The position numbers were made by a program, and so were the translations under genes. The notes beneath the pieces were generated by a model that saw nothing but the letters and a program-made list of their open reading frames with translations, made no database searches and was not told the origin of the DNA. Shown in pieces: positions 42,807-51,704 of a stretch of DNA of 64,000 nt. The stretch spans positions 1-64,000 of the forward strand of contig JAHZEL010000010.1 of assembly GCA_019421865.1 (NCBI GenBank). Direction: 5' to 3'. The first letter of the stretch is position 1; every line of letters starts with the position of its first letter. Source of the DNA: Desulfovibrionaceae bacterium. Lineage in GTDB: Bacteria; Desulfobacterota; Desulfovibrionia; Desulfovibrionales; Desulfovibrionaceae.

Positions 42807-43287
42807 GCTGACCGTAGCTGAGGCCGTGAAGGCGGCTTCCATACTTTTTGAACTGAATACGGGCGAGTCCGGCGTGCTGGCGCTGGCCGGAAAGGCGGAC
42901 CTGCCCTGCGCGACGGACGAGGAAAAGAAGGCGCTCATGCTTGAGTGGCGCGCCTTCGTGCATGCCGCCGTCCTCTACGGACTCATGGTGCAGGCGCCCA
43001 ACGTGGTGGTTGTGGAATACCTCCGCGTGACGCAGCAGATGCTCGGCAGCCTGGGCTACGCGCCGAAGGAGGCCGAGGACTTCGTGGACGGCGCCTTCCG
43101 CGCCTATGTGGACCCCATGGTCAGAACCAGAACGCAGGAATGCCCCTCCGTGTTCTTCCGCCGCCTGCTGAATAAGGACGTGGCCGAGGTTCCCGCCGCT
43201 GCGGCGGCCACCGTCTCCGGCGTCATGGCCATGATCCTGTCCGCCATCCTCGACAAGCTCGAACAGTACGAATTCGGAACGGAATAG
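42796..43287 (+). CDS. Hypothetical protein at the end of the importer operon
   Basis: I do not recognise this 163-residue protein. It overlaps the ATPase end by 11 bases and has AAGGAG ahead, so translation is coupled. It seems soluble and helical, with no signal peptide. LMLEWRAFVHAAVLYGLMVQAP and LRVTQQMLGSLGY are amphipathic helices, and AAAAATVSGVMAMILSAIL near the C-terminus is moderately hydrophobic. It could be a regulator or accessory of the importer, or an enzyme acting on its cargo; nothing in the sequence decides. A long hairpin element follows its stop. Confidence 0.75.
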   Translation: MKRKLTVAEAVKAASILFELNTGESGVLALAGKADLPCATDEEKKALMLEWRAFVHAAVLYGLMVQAPNVVVVEYLRVTQQMLGSLGYAPKEAEDFVDGAFRAYVDPMVRTRTQECPSVFFRRLLNKDVAEVPAAAAATVSGVMAMILSAILDKLEQYEFGTE

Positions 43288-43309
43288 AAAGGAAGAGGGG
43301 AGATGAGGC

Positions 43310-43391
43310 GGGGGGAAGGAGGAAAACTTTTGAAAAAGTTTTTCCTCCTTCCCCCCGCACCCCCCATCCTTCTTTCAAAACTTTTTGATAG
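43310..43391 (+). repeat. Long hairpin element, copy A
   Basis: G6-AAGGAGGAAAAC and its complement form a stem of about 22 bp (43310-43356) closed by TTTTGAAAAA, then GCAC-C6-ATCC and TCAAAACTTTTTGATAG. A second copy lies at 57587-57670. Copies differ by paired changes in the inner stem, so the fold is kept. It probably also serves as terminator for the importer operon. Confidence 0.85.
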
Positions 43392-43737
43392 GTGAGGTCT
43401 GTCTGCAGGAAACTGCGGGCAGATTTTTTGTTTACGGGGAAGAGAAGGGCAGAGACTGGGGCACGGGCGATCTTGAGCTTGCTCTGCATTCGATGGAAGA
43501 TCTGAACCGGGCACGATATCTTATAGAGCGGGCGTATCAGGAAAATTGAGTGAGGGCGGCGTCCTGACGGGCGCCGTTGTGTGTTTTTTTGGGGGGATTC
43601 CGGTCGGGCTTCTCGAAGAAGGCGGGATCGGCAGGAAAGAGGCACCGTTCGCTTCGGAGCTTCGGCGTTGAGAATCTGTTGACCGGAGGTCTTTTCGTCC
43701 CTCTTCCCCTTCCTCGTTTGCTTTCCGCTCAGCGCAT
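43392..43737. other. Gene-free spacer after hairpin element A
   Basis: About 345 bases between the hairpin element and the RND terminator. A short frame at 43577-43816 on the + strand has no ribosome site and runs through the terminator. GGGCGGCGTCCTGACGGGCG near 43555 is a small hairpin. No gene is supported. Confidence 0.5.
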
Positions 43738-43776
43738 AAAAGAAGAGCCGTCCTTTTGGGGCGGCTCTTCTTTTGT
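43738..43776. terminator. Bidirectional terminator next to the RND gene
   Basis: AAAAGAAGAGCCGTCC and GGCGGCTCTTCTTTT pair over about 14 bases with T-tracts on both strands. It ends the RND operon on the minus strand. Confidence 0.88.
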
Positions 43777-43819
43777 ATGGAGGAGGCGCGGCGGGAGAAA
43801 CCGCGCTCCGGGTTAGCGA

Positions 43820-46800
43820 TTATTCATAGCGGGGCTTTCTGGTCAGGACCTTGCGGAACCAGGCGGTCAGAGAGCAGATCACCACGAAGAAGGTGGGAAT
43901 GAAGAAGATACCCAGCGTGGTGGCGCACACGGTGCCCCAGAACACGGCCGTACCCACGGCATGCTGGCTGGCGGCGCCGGCGCCCGAGGCCGACATCATG
44001 GGCAGCACGCCCAGACCGAAGGCCAGAGAGGTCATGAGAATGGGGCGCAGACGGAGTCGGCAGGCTTCCACGGTGGCCTCGAGCAGGGTTCTTCCTTCCG
44101 TCATGAGGTTTCGTGCGAATTCCACGATCAGAATGGCGTTCTTGGACGAGAGGCCCATGACGGCCAGAATACCGACCTGGAAGTACACGTCGTTGGTCAG
44201 GCCCTTGAAGTAGGTGCCGAGCACGGCGCCCAGAATACCGAGCGGGATGACGAGCAGCACGGCGAAGGGGATGGACCAGCTTTCATACAGAGCCGCAAGG
44301 GCCAGGAACACGACCAGTACGGACAGCGCATATAGCATGGTGGTCTGCGAACCGGCCATCTTTTCCTGATAGGAGAGGCCCGTCCATTCCATGCCGAAGT
44401 CGTTGCCGAGCTTTCTGACTTCCTCTTCCATGATGGCCATGGCAAGACCGGAAGCCACGCCGGGCACGGGTTCGCCCTGATATTCCAGAGCGGGCATGGC
44501 GTTGTAGCGCTGCAGAACGGCGGGACCGAAGCTCCAGTCGGTGGAGAACACGGCGTTGAAGGGCACCATTTCGCCGTACTGGTTGCGGAACTGGATGCGG
44601 TTCAGGCTTTCGGGGTTTCTGCGCACGTCGGCGTCGCCCTGCACGTACACCTTCTTCACGCGTTCGTTGTGCACGAAGTCGTTCACGTAGGAGCCGCCGA
44701 GCATGGTGGAGATGTCGGAGTTCACGCTGGAGAGGGTAAGGCCCATGCTGGTGGCCTTGGTGTTGTCCAGATGAATGTTGAACTGCGTGATGTCGTCCAT
44801 GCCGGTGGGACGGATGTAGGCGATCTGCGGGTTGGCGAAGGCCGCGCCCATGAGCTTCTTGCCGGCTTCCATGAGCTTTTCATGTCCCACGCCGCCGCGG
44901 TCCTGCAGTTCCATGGTGAAGCCGTTGGTCATGCCGAGGGAGATGATGGCCGGGGGAATGGAGGCGATGAACTGGCCGTCCAGAATGCCGGCGAACCGCT
45001 GACGGATGCGGGCCGCCACGGAAGCGGCGTCCTGACCGGGCTTGGTACGTTCGTCGTAGTCCTTGAGCTTCACGAAGCCCATACCGGTGTTTTCGGAGAT
45101 GCCGCCCATGCCGAAGCCGGCCACGAACATCATGGATTCCACGGAATCCTTTTCTTCATTGAGCACGTAGTCGGAGACTTCCTTGAACTGCGCCGTGGTC
45201 TGAGCCAGGGTGGCGTTCGGGGGCATCTGCAGCATGGTGATGATGGCGCCCTGGTCTTCCGAAGGCAGGAAGGAGGTGGGCAGCTGCTTGTACACGAAGC
45301 CGAGTCCGGCAACGAGCAGGGCGTAGATGATCATGAGTCTGCCGCCGCGCTGCACGAGGGCGTGCACGCCGCCGGCATAGCGGTGCTGGTTCTTGGTGAA
45401 CATGCGGTTGAACCAGCCGAAGAAGCCGTGCTGCGCGCCCTGAGAATGAGGCTTGAGCAGGCTTGCGCACAGCGAGGGGGTAAGAATAAGGGCCACAAGC
45501 ACCGACAGCGTCATGGCGGACACGATGGTCACCGAGAACTGCCGGTAGATCACGCCCGTGGAACCGCTCATGAAGGCCATGGGCAGGAACACGGCGGAGA
45601 GCACCACGCCGATGCCGATCAGGGAGGAGCTGATCTGGTCCATGGACTTTTCCGTGGCTTCCACGGGGCTGAGGTGTTCTTCCTGAATCACGCGTTCCAC
45701 GTTTTCGACGACGACGATGGCGTCGTCCACGAGCAGACCGATGGCCAGAACCATGGCGAACAGCGTCAGAGTGTTGATGCTGTAGCCGAAGGCGAGCAGC
45801 ACGCCCATGGTGCCGAGCAGAACGACGGGCACGGCGATGGTGGGAATGATGGTGGCCCGGAAGCTCTGCAGGAAGAGCCACATGACGAGGAACACCAGAA
45901 TGATGGCTTCAACGAGGGTCTTCACCACTTCTTCAATGGAGGCGATGACCGGGGGAGTGGTATCGAAGGCAAGGTCGTAGGCCATGCCGTCGGGGAAGTA
46001 GTGGGAGAGTTCCTCGATCTTGGCCTTCACGAGGTTGGCGGTTTCGAGGCCGTTGGCGCCGGGGGCGAGGGTCAGACCGATACCCGAGGCGGGATGTCCG
46101 TTGTAGTAGGAGGTGATGCCGTCCATTTCCGTGCCCATGGCCACGCGGGCCACGTCGCGGATATGCACGCGTTCGCCGCTCTCGGTCACCTTGAGCAGCA
46201 CGTTTTCAAAGTCTTCGGCGTTGCGCAGGAGGCTCTGAGCCTTGATGATGACGTTGAGGGCCTGATCGTTCGTGCCGCCGATGATGTTGGCGCCGAGCTG
46301 ACCGGCCGTAACTTCCGCGTTCTGGGCGGAAATTGCGGTGCGCACGTCGGAAGGCGTGAGCTTGTACTTGGCGAGCTTGTCGGCGTCGAGCCAGATGCGC
46401 ATGACGTACTTGCCGCCGAACACCTGCACGGTACCGACGCCCTGCGTACGGCTGATTTCGTCCTTGATGTTGGTGCTGATGTAGTCGGCGAGGTCGATGT
46501 TCTCCTGGCTGTTGTCCGGCGAGTACAGGGTGATGACCATGAACATGTTGTCATTGCCCTTGGACACGGACACGCCGTAGCTCTGCACGGCGGCGGGCAG
46601 CTGCGACTGCACCTGCTGCACCTTGTTCTGCACCTGCATGTGGGCGACGTCGGGGTCGGTGCCCACTTCGAAGGTCAGGGTGATGGTGGACGAACCGGAG
46701 GAGTCGGACTTCGACTGCATGTACACCAGGTTGTCGATACCGGTCATGTTCTGTTCAATGACCTGGGTGACGGTCTGGTCCACGGTGGTGGGGGAAGCGC

Positions 46801-46954
46801 CCGAGTACCGCGTGTTGATGCGGATGGAAGGCGAGGCCACTTCCGGGTACTGCGATATCGGCATGGTGAAGATGGCCAGCACACCGAAAAGCATGGTGAC
46901 GATGGCCAGCACCCATGCAAATATGGGGTGGTGAATGAAAAAGCGGGAAAGCAT
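43820..46954 (-). CDS. RND efflux pump inner-membrane transporter (HAE1, AcrB-like)
   Basis: Proton-driven multidrug exporter of 1044 residues, the full AcrB/MexB length. N-terminus FFIHHPIFAWVLAI, periplasmic porter domain, proton-relay aspartates D410-D411 in AIGLLVDDAIVVVENVER, GVIYRQFSVTIVSAMTLSVLVALILTPSLCA, and C-terminal LMTEGRTLLEATVEACRLRLRPILMTSLAFGLGVLPM. It forms a trimer and works with the adaptor and outer-membrane channel encoded upstream in the same operon. Its ATG shares one base with the adaptor stop (TAATG). Control is probably by the divergent LysR regulator. Confidence 0.96.
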   Translation of the reverse strand: MLSRFFIHHPIFAWVLAIVTMLFGVLAIFTMPISQYPEVASPSIRINTRYSGASPTTVDQTVTQVIEQNMTGIDNLVYMQSKSDSSGSSTITLTFEVGTDPDVAHMQVQNKVQQVQSQLPAAVQSYGVSVSKGNDNMFMVITLYSPDNSQENIDLADYISTNIKDEISRTQGVGTVQVFGGKYVMRIWLDADKLAKYKLTPSDVRTAISAQNAEVTAGQLGANIIGGTNDQALNVIIKAQSLLRNAEDFENVLLKVTESGERVHIRDVARVAMGTEMDGITSYYNGHPASGIGLTLAPGANGLETANLVKAKIEELSHYFPDGMAYDLAFDTTPPVIASIEEVVKTLVEAIILVFLVMWLFLQSFRATIIPTIAVPVVLLGTMGVLLAFGYSINTLTLFAMVLAIGLLVDDAIVVVENVERVIQEEHLSPVEATEKSMDQISSSLIGIGVVLSAVFLPMAFMSGSTGVIYRQFSVTIVSAMTLSVLVALILTPSLCASLLKPHSQGAQHGFFGWFNRMFTKNQHRYAGGVHALVQRGGRLMIIYALLVAGLGFVYKQLPTSFLPSEDQGAIITMLQMPPNATLAQTTAQFKEVSDYVLNEEKDSVESMMFVAGFGMGGISENTGMGFVKLKDYDERTKPGQDAASVAARIRQRFAGILDGQFIASIPPAIISLGMTNGFTMELQDRGGVGHEKLMEAGKKLMGAAFANPQIAYIRPTGMDDITQFNIHLDNTKATSMGLTLSSVNSDISTMLGGSYVNDFVHNERVKKVYVQGDADVRRNPESLNRIQFRNQYGEMVPFNAVFSTDWSFGPAVLQRYNAMPALEYQGEPVPGVASGLAMAIMEEEVRKLGNDFGMEWTGLSYQEKMAGSQTTMLYALSVLVVFLALAALYESWSIPFAVLLVIPLGILGAVLGTYFKGLTNDVYFQVGILAVMGLSSKNAILIVEFARNLMTEGRTLLEATVEACRLRLRPILMTSLAFGLGVLPMMSASGAGAASQHAVGTAVFWGTVCATTLGIFFIPTFFVVICSLTAWFRKVLTRKPRYE

Positions 46955-48153
46955 TACTTATTGCCTCCGGCGGACTGTTCAGCCTGCATGGCCTCTTCGC
47001 TCACGACCTGCACAGGCTGGCCGCCGCGCACGTTGTTGATGCCGTTCAGCACGATTTCGTCGCCGACCTTGAGGCCGTCGGTGACGTACCAGTCGTTGCC
47101 GATGGCGTGGCTGATGGTGATGTACTGGCGTTCGGCCTTGCCGTCCTTCACGAGGTAGACGTAGGGCAGGCCCTTCAGATCGCGCAGAACGGCCTTCTGC
47201 GGGGCGAGAACGGCCTGATCGTCCTGACCCATGACCACGCTGGTGCGCACGAACAGTCCGGGCAGCAGCACGCCGTCGGGGTTCGGGAATTCGGCACGCA
47301 TGGTGACGGTGTTGGTGTTCTGATCCACGTCCACGCCGGTGAAGTTCAGATGACCGGCGGCGGGATAGTAGGATCCGTCGTGCATGGTGAGCGTGGCCTT
47401 GATGTTGGAGGGATTCACGCTCTTCACGCTGCCGCCGCGTTCGTCGAACTGCTTCTTGAGGGAATACAGGTCGTCGGAAGACTGGGACAGTTCCACGTAC
47501 ATGGGATCGGTCTGATAGATGGTGGCGAGCGGCGTGGCCTGGCTGGCGGTGAGCAGGGCGCCCACGGTGAAGTTGCTGAGACCGATGCGGCCGCTGATGG
47601 GGGCGCGCACTTCGGTACGGCGGTAGTTGATTTCCGCGGAGTCTACGGCGGCCTTGCAGGACTGCACGGTGGCTTCGGCCTGACGGAGGGTGGCCTTCAC
47701 GTCATCGTAATCCTGCTGGCTCACGGACTTGGTCTTCAGCATGCTGGCGGTACGGCGTTCGCGCAGCTTGGTCACGTTGAGGTTGGCTTCAGCGCTGGCG
47801 AGATCGGCCTTGGCCTTGTCGAGGGCGGCCTTGTAGGTGTCGGGCTCGATGCGGTAGAGCACGTCGCCTTCCTTGACCAGAGAACCTTCGGTGAAGCAGC
47901 GTTCCTTGAGAATGCCGCTCACTTCGGGGCGCACTTCGGCCCAGCGGTAGGCAACGGTACGGCCGGTGAGCTCGCGCTGAATGTCCACCTTGTGGGGCTT
48001 CATTTCAATGGTGGTCACGCGGGTCACGCGGGCCTGAGCGGCCGCAGGAGCGGCGCTGTCCTTCTTGGATATGAGACCGCTCAGCTGATCGCAGCCGACA
48101 AGAAGGAAGGGCAGCGCCAGCAGAGCGGGCGCAATCTTATAAATTCTGGCCAT
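46954..48153 (-). CDS. RND efflux periplasmic adaptor (AcrA-like lipoprotein)
   Basis: Membrane fusion protein of 399 residues. Lipoprotein signal with FLLVGC (C21). The lipoyl halves (AEVRPEVSGILKERCFTEGSLVKEGDVLYRIEP and APISGRIGLSNFTVGALL) flank an alpha-helical hairpin (about 105-170); beta-barrel and membrane-proximal domains follow (FPNPDGVLLPGLFVRTSV). It bridges the inner-membrane pump to the outer-membrane channel. It lies between the two, 42 bases after the channel stop, in the usual order channel-adaptor-pump reversed from E. coli acrAB but seen in other bacteria. Confidence 0.95.
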   Translation of the reverse strand: MARIYKIAPALLALPFLLVGCDQLSGLISKKDSAAPAAAQARVTRVTTIEMKPHKVDIQRELTGRTVAYRWAEVRPEVSGILKERCFTEGSLVKEGDVLYRIEPDTYKAALDKAKADLASAEANLNVTKLRERRTASMLKTKSVSQQDYDDVKATLRQAEATVQSCKAAVDSAEINYRRTEVRAPISGRIGLSNFTVGALLTASQATPLATIYQTDPMYVELSQSSDDLYSLKKQFDERGGSVKSVNPSNIKATLTMHDGSYYPAAGHLNFTGVDVDQNTNTVTMRAEFPNPDGVLLPGLFVRTSVVMGQDDQAVLAPQKAVLRDLKGLPYVYLVKDGKAERQYITISHAIGNDWYVTDGLKVGDEIVLNGINNVRGGQPVQVVSEEAMQAEQSAGGNK

Positions 48154-48195
48154 TATATTATGCTCCTTGATGGGAATGGAGTAATGGGTGAGCGT

Positions 48196-49602
48196 TTATT
48201 CCTGCCAGCCGCCGCCGAGGGCGAGGCACACTTCGGCTATGCTGACGAGGTGGTTGGCATGGGCCACGGCAAGGGACTGCTGGGCGGTGAACAGATTGCT
48301 TTCCGCGGTGAGCAGATCCAGATAGGAGGCAAAGCCGTTGTCGTAGCGGGTGCGGGCGTGCGTGACGGCACGGGAAAGATAATCCACCTGACGAGCGAGG
48401 GCGTCCACGGAGTTGGCGTACTCCGTCTGGGAAACGAGGGCGTCGCGCACGTCCTTGAAGGCGTTCTGCACGGTCAGCTCGTAGGTGGCAACGGCGGCCT
48501 TCTTGGCGGCTTCGGCGCTGTCCACGGTGCGCTTGATGGTCCAGAAGTTCAGCGGCAGGCTCAGGCCGGCGCCGAGGTTGGCGTACTGGTTGGAGCTGCG
48601 GAGCACTTCGTTCAGCTCAAGGCTGGCGCTGCCGAGCAGACCCGTCAGCGAGAAGGACGGGAAGAACGAGGCGCGGGCCGTGCCGATGTCGTAGTTGGCG
48701 GCCTGCAGGTTGGCTTCGGCCTGACGGATGTCGGGACGGTGTTCCAGAATGTCGGAAGGAATGCCGGCAGGCAGGGCGGGCGTCTTGTCCAGAGACTTCA
48801 TGAGGGAGGAGGGCGCCTTGATGTCGTCCATCTTCATGATTTCGGCGGGCGAGCGGCCGAGCAGCACGGCAAGAGAGGTTTCCGCGGCATTCTTGGCGAT
48901 TCTTGCCGAGGCAAGCGCGTTGCGGGCGGTTTCCACGTTGGCGCGGATGCTCAGAATGTCGAGGTCGCTGATCTGACCGTTGTCGAAGCGGTTCTGGTAG
49001 ATCTTGAGCGAATCTTCGCGGTTCTTCAGCACCTCGCGGGCGATTTCCTCCTGCCAGGTGTAGGCGCTCAGCCAGAAGTAGGATTCCACGGTGCTCGCGG
49101 CCACGGTGAGAATCACGTTGTCGCGCGCGGCTTCGGTGGCTACCAGAGAGGCGCGGGCGGATTCCGCGGCGTTCCAGTACTTGCCCCAGAAGTCGAGCGT
49201 CCAGCTTGCGGCGAGCGCGCCGGAGAAGCTGTGCGTGTTCTTTCCGCCGTTCTGCAGAGCGGCGGGAGAAGTTTCGGAGCGCGCCATGGTGCGCGAGGCG
49301 TCGCCCGAAGCGCTGGGAACGGGCAGGAGGGCATCGCGGGCAATGCCGAGTCCGGCCTGGGCCTGATCCACGTTGGCCATCGCCTGATCGATGTTCTTGT
49401 TGTGGGCGAGGGCTTCTTCCACCAGCGCATTCAGCGTTTCATCGTGGAAGCGTTCCCACCATTTGGTCTGGAGCGCCTGCGACTGAGAGGCGTCCCAGGT
49501 TTGTGGAATATCCATTTCCGGGCGCTGATAGTCCGGGGCGAGGCTGCAGCCCGTGAGCATCAGCATGAGAGCCGGAGCAAGAATCGACAGCATTTTGACC
49601 AT
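48196..49602 (-). CDS. Outer-membrane efflux channel (OprM/NodT family lipoprotein)
   Basis: TolC-like channel of 468 residues. Lipobox LMLTGC (C19) follows a short signal. CSLAPDYQRPEMDIPQTW is the NodT/OprM start; two repeats with long coiled helices contain the outer-membrane beta strands, and RPDIRQAEANLQAANYDIGTARASFFPSFSLTG is strongly typical. ATG at 49602 follows GGAG at eight bases; the longer frame to 49788 crosses the promoter and is rejected. First gene of the efflux operon, with a leader of about 150 bases. Confidence 0.94.
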   Translation of the reverse strand: MVKMLSILAPALMLMLTGCSLAPDYQRPEMDIPQTWDASQSQALQTKWWERFHDETLNALVEEALAHNKNIDQAMANVDQAQAGLGIARDALLPVPSASGDASRTMARSETSPAALQNGGKNTHSFSGALAASWTLDFWGKYWNAAESARASLVATEAARDNVILTVAASTVESYFWLSAYTWQEEIAREVLKNREDSLKIYQNRFDNGQISDLDILSIRANVETARNALASARIAKNAAETSLAVLLGRSPAEIMKMDDIKAPSSLMKSLDKTPALPAGIPSDILEHRPDIRQAEANLQAANYDIGTARASFFPSFSLTGLLGSASLELNEVLRSSNQYANLGAGLSLPLNFWTIKRTVDSAEAAKKAAVATYELTVQNAFKDVRDALVSQTEYANSVDALARQVDYLSRAVTHARTRYDNGFASYLDLLTAESNLFTAQQSLAVAHANHLVSIAEVCLALGGGWQE

Positions 49603-49759
49603 AAAGAGGCTCCTGTATCCTTTATAGTGAGCAACATGCCGGATATGCATAAAATGCCGGTCGAAGACGGCAGGGGGTCGGTCGGCTCCGTCAGCATTTT
49701 TTTCCAAAATCGGCATCCCTCTTTTTACAAAAGAGTGCACATTCAGCTCGTGTGGACAT

Positions 49760-49788
49760 ACCTTATCTTTCTTGTTATAAAAAATCAA
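49760..49788 (-). promoter_or_regulatory. Promoter of the RND efflux operon
   Basis: On the minus strand TTGATT (49783-49788), 17 bases, TAAGGT (49760-49765). The dyad at 49791-49810 abuts the -35 on its upstream side. Confidence 0.5.
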
Positions 49789-49790
49789 GA

Positions 49791-49810
49791 ACCATCAAAA
49801 AAATGATGGT
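49791..49810. promoter_or_regulatory. Dyad operator candidate for the LysR regulator
   Basis: ACCATCA (49791-49797), six A, TGATGGT (49804-49810): a perfect 7+7 palindrome between the divergent efflux operon and LysR gene. It resembles a LysR box, although the ATC/GAT halves are eight rather than the consensus nine bases apart. Confidence 0.6.
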
Positions 49811-49844
49811 AACAAAATGTTAATACCAGGCGAAAGAGGAACTT

Positions 49845-50753
49845 ATGAACTGGACCATAGAACAGCTCAGAGCTTTTGTCACCGCCGCGGAGAAAGGCTC
49901 GTTTTCCGCGGCGGGAAGGGCGATGGGCAAGGCACAGTCCGTGGTGAGCACCCATATTGCCATGCTGGAAGACAGCATCGGCATCGAGCTTTTTGATCGC
50001 TCGTCCCGCTCGCCCGTTCTGACGGAAGCCGGAAAGGCGCTTCTGCCCGAGGCGCACGCGGTGCTCAGACAGAGTCATCGCTTTGATTCCTGCGCCATCG
50101 CCCAGTACGGAGGCGACGCCGTAAGACTCAACATCGTGGTAAGTCACGGAGTGCCGTTTCAAGGAGTTTCCGAAAGTATTGCAGCACTTTGTGAACGTTA
50201 TTCCTTCCTGAGCGGAAGCTTCCATCTCATCTCGCTTGATGAAGTGTGGACTCAGGTCAGCGAAGGAAAGGCACAGATCGGCATCGTGCACGGCCAGCTG
50301 CCGACCATAAAAAACAATTGTGAAATGGTATGCCTCGGGCAGATGCGCTACTGTCTGGTGGCTTCGCGCAATTCGCCGCTGGGGCAGATGAAGAAAGTCA
50401 ACGTGGAGGCGCTGTCGAGGTATCGCCAGATCGTATTCAACAGCGTAAGAGCTCAGAATTACATTCTTAATTCTCAGTATTGGGAAGTGAACGACGTTCT
50501 TGCCACGCTGTACTGGGCTTCGCTCGGCATCGGCTGGGCGGCGGTGCCGCTGGGGCTTGCGCGGCGCATCAGCCGGGACGAATCCATGCGCAATCTGGTG
50601 ATTCTCGACATGGATACCGTGGCGCTGATGACCCACAATATCTACCTCATCTGGAACAATGCCTTCAGTCGACGTGACATTCTTGATACACTTTGCAAGG
50701 ATTTGAAAGAGTTTTATCAGATCGCCTTTGAGGAGGAAAACTCGCTTTTCTGA
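49845..50753 (+). CDS. LysR family transcriptional regulator
   Basis: Regulator of 302 residues. The N-terminal winged helix-turn-helix covers 1-60: LRAFVTAAEKGSFSAAGRAMG, QSVVSTHIAMLEDSIGIELFDRS. The C-terminal effector domain spans about 90-290. It is read away from the RND efflux operon and shares a 240-base control region with it, so it very probably governs that operon and itself. The inducer cannot be read from the sequence. A ribosome site AGAGGAA lies before the ATG. Confidence 0.93.
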   Translation: MNWTIEQLRAFVTAAEKGSFSAAGRAMGKAQSVVSTHIAMLEDSIGIELFDRSSRSPVLTEAGKALLPEAHAVLRQSHRFDSCAIAQYGGDAVRLNIVVSHGVPFQGVSESIAALCERYSFLSGSFHLISLDEVWTQVSEGKAQIGIVHGQLPTIKNNCEMVCLGQMRYCLVASRNSPLGQMKKVNVEALSRYRQIVFNSVRAQNYILNSQYWEVNDVLATLYWASLGIGWAAVPLGLARRISRDESMRNLVILDMDTVALMTHNIYLIWNNAFSRRDILDTLCKDLKEFYQIAFEEENSLF

Positions 50754-50772
50754 GTCCGGAATACGGATGAAG

Positions 50773-50820
50773 CAGGGGCCTTTCGTGATGCGGCAGCATG
50801 ACGGAAGGCTCCTGTTTTTT
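50773..50820 (+). terminator. Terminator after the LysR gene
   Basis: CAGGGGCCTTTC (50773-50784) pairs with GGAAGGCTCCTG (50803-50814) with wobbles; six T follow. Confidence 0.88.
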
Positions 50821-51704
50821 AATGCGCTTCGCTCCATGCGGCAGGCATAACCGGCATCTGCACCATGCGGAGGGAAGAGGAAAAGGAAGGGTGCGGCAGG
50901 AGGGGGGAGAATCGCCCGACCGGCAGGCAGGGGAGGATGGCTGGGCTGCATCGGTGGGGGCTGTGGCCAGGAGGGGCTGCGTACGACTGGCAGGGGAGGT
51001 GAGGGGTGAGGGGGCCGCGGTGCTCCCGCATAAAAGAAGCGCCCGGCCTCGGAGCGGGAGGTTCGGCGATCGGGGAAAGAGGAGCCGTGGGCAGGGAGCG
51101 GGGGAACCTGGCCGGGCGGCTGCTTCGGAAAGCGGAGAGCGCGAAAGGGGGGGGCAGGCTGCGGGGCACAATCGGGCGGGCGACTCAGTCGGCAGAAAGA
51201 GGTCCGGCGGCCTGCGCTCGTGGAACCGCGCAGGGAGGCAGAGGCATGAGAGGGAAGATGCGGGAGAAGCGCTTTCGGGCATGGAAAAGGAGGCCGGACA
51301 GGCACTGCAGAAGTCCGCGCGGCGGAAAAATTTTTTCCGTCCTCGATGGAAATGTAGGGGGATATCTGTGGATAATATATTGTAATATTTAATAAATAAA
51401 AGAAAATAACCTGTTTGCGCTTTATAATTTACAAACAGGATAATTAAGTTTATAGGTTTTTTGATAATAATGGTTTAAAACGCGATATTTTTTCTAAAAA
51501 ATGTTGTGCTGCAATGGATTTTGTATGTTTTACGAATTGCTGAGTTCGAAGGGGCGTGGTTTCGTTTCTTTTCCGTGGGAGGTTTCGGCAGAGGCCTGCT
51601 CGCGGAAAGGGGCGACCTTTCCTGTTGAAGGGATGGTAGCGGGGCTGTTCATGCGGGAACCGGGGATCCGAAGGACCCAGCTTCCGCATGCCGCGCCGTC
51701 CGGC
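50821..51704. other. Gene-free spacer: purine-rich island then AT-rich patch
   Basis: Between converging LysR and NlpC/P60 genes. From about 50868 to 51330 the top strand is G/A-rich with runs up to eight G. At about 51350 the composition switches to very AT-rich up to about 51500, with stacked TATAAT-like words and the inverted repeat CCTGTTTG (51410-51417) and CAAACAGG (51432-51439). Open frames here lack ribosome sites and domain similarity. No RNA gene was recognised. Confidence 0.55.
51410..51439. repeat. Inverted repeat in AT-rich patch
   Basis: Perfect 8-bp arms CCTGTTTG and CAAACAGG around a 14-base AT-rich loop. Could be an operator or an RNA hairpin; no gene starts nearby. Confidence 0.6.

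Noticed and set aside
44669..47158. Open frame of about 829 codons antisense to the RND pump
   Set aside because: Shadow of a certain gene; composition is not protein-like.
50798..51392. Frames in the purine-rich island after the LysR gene
   Set aside because: Low-complexity Arg/Gly translations that begin inside the LysR terminator region.
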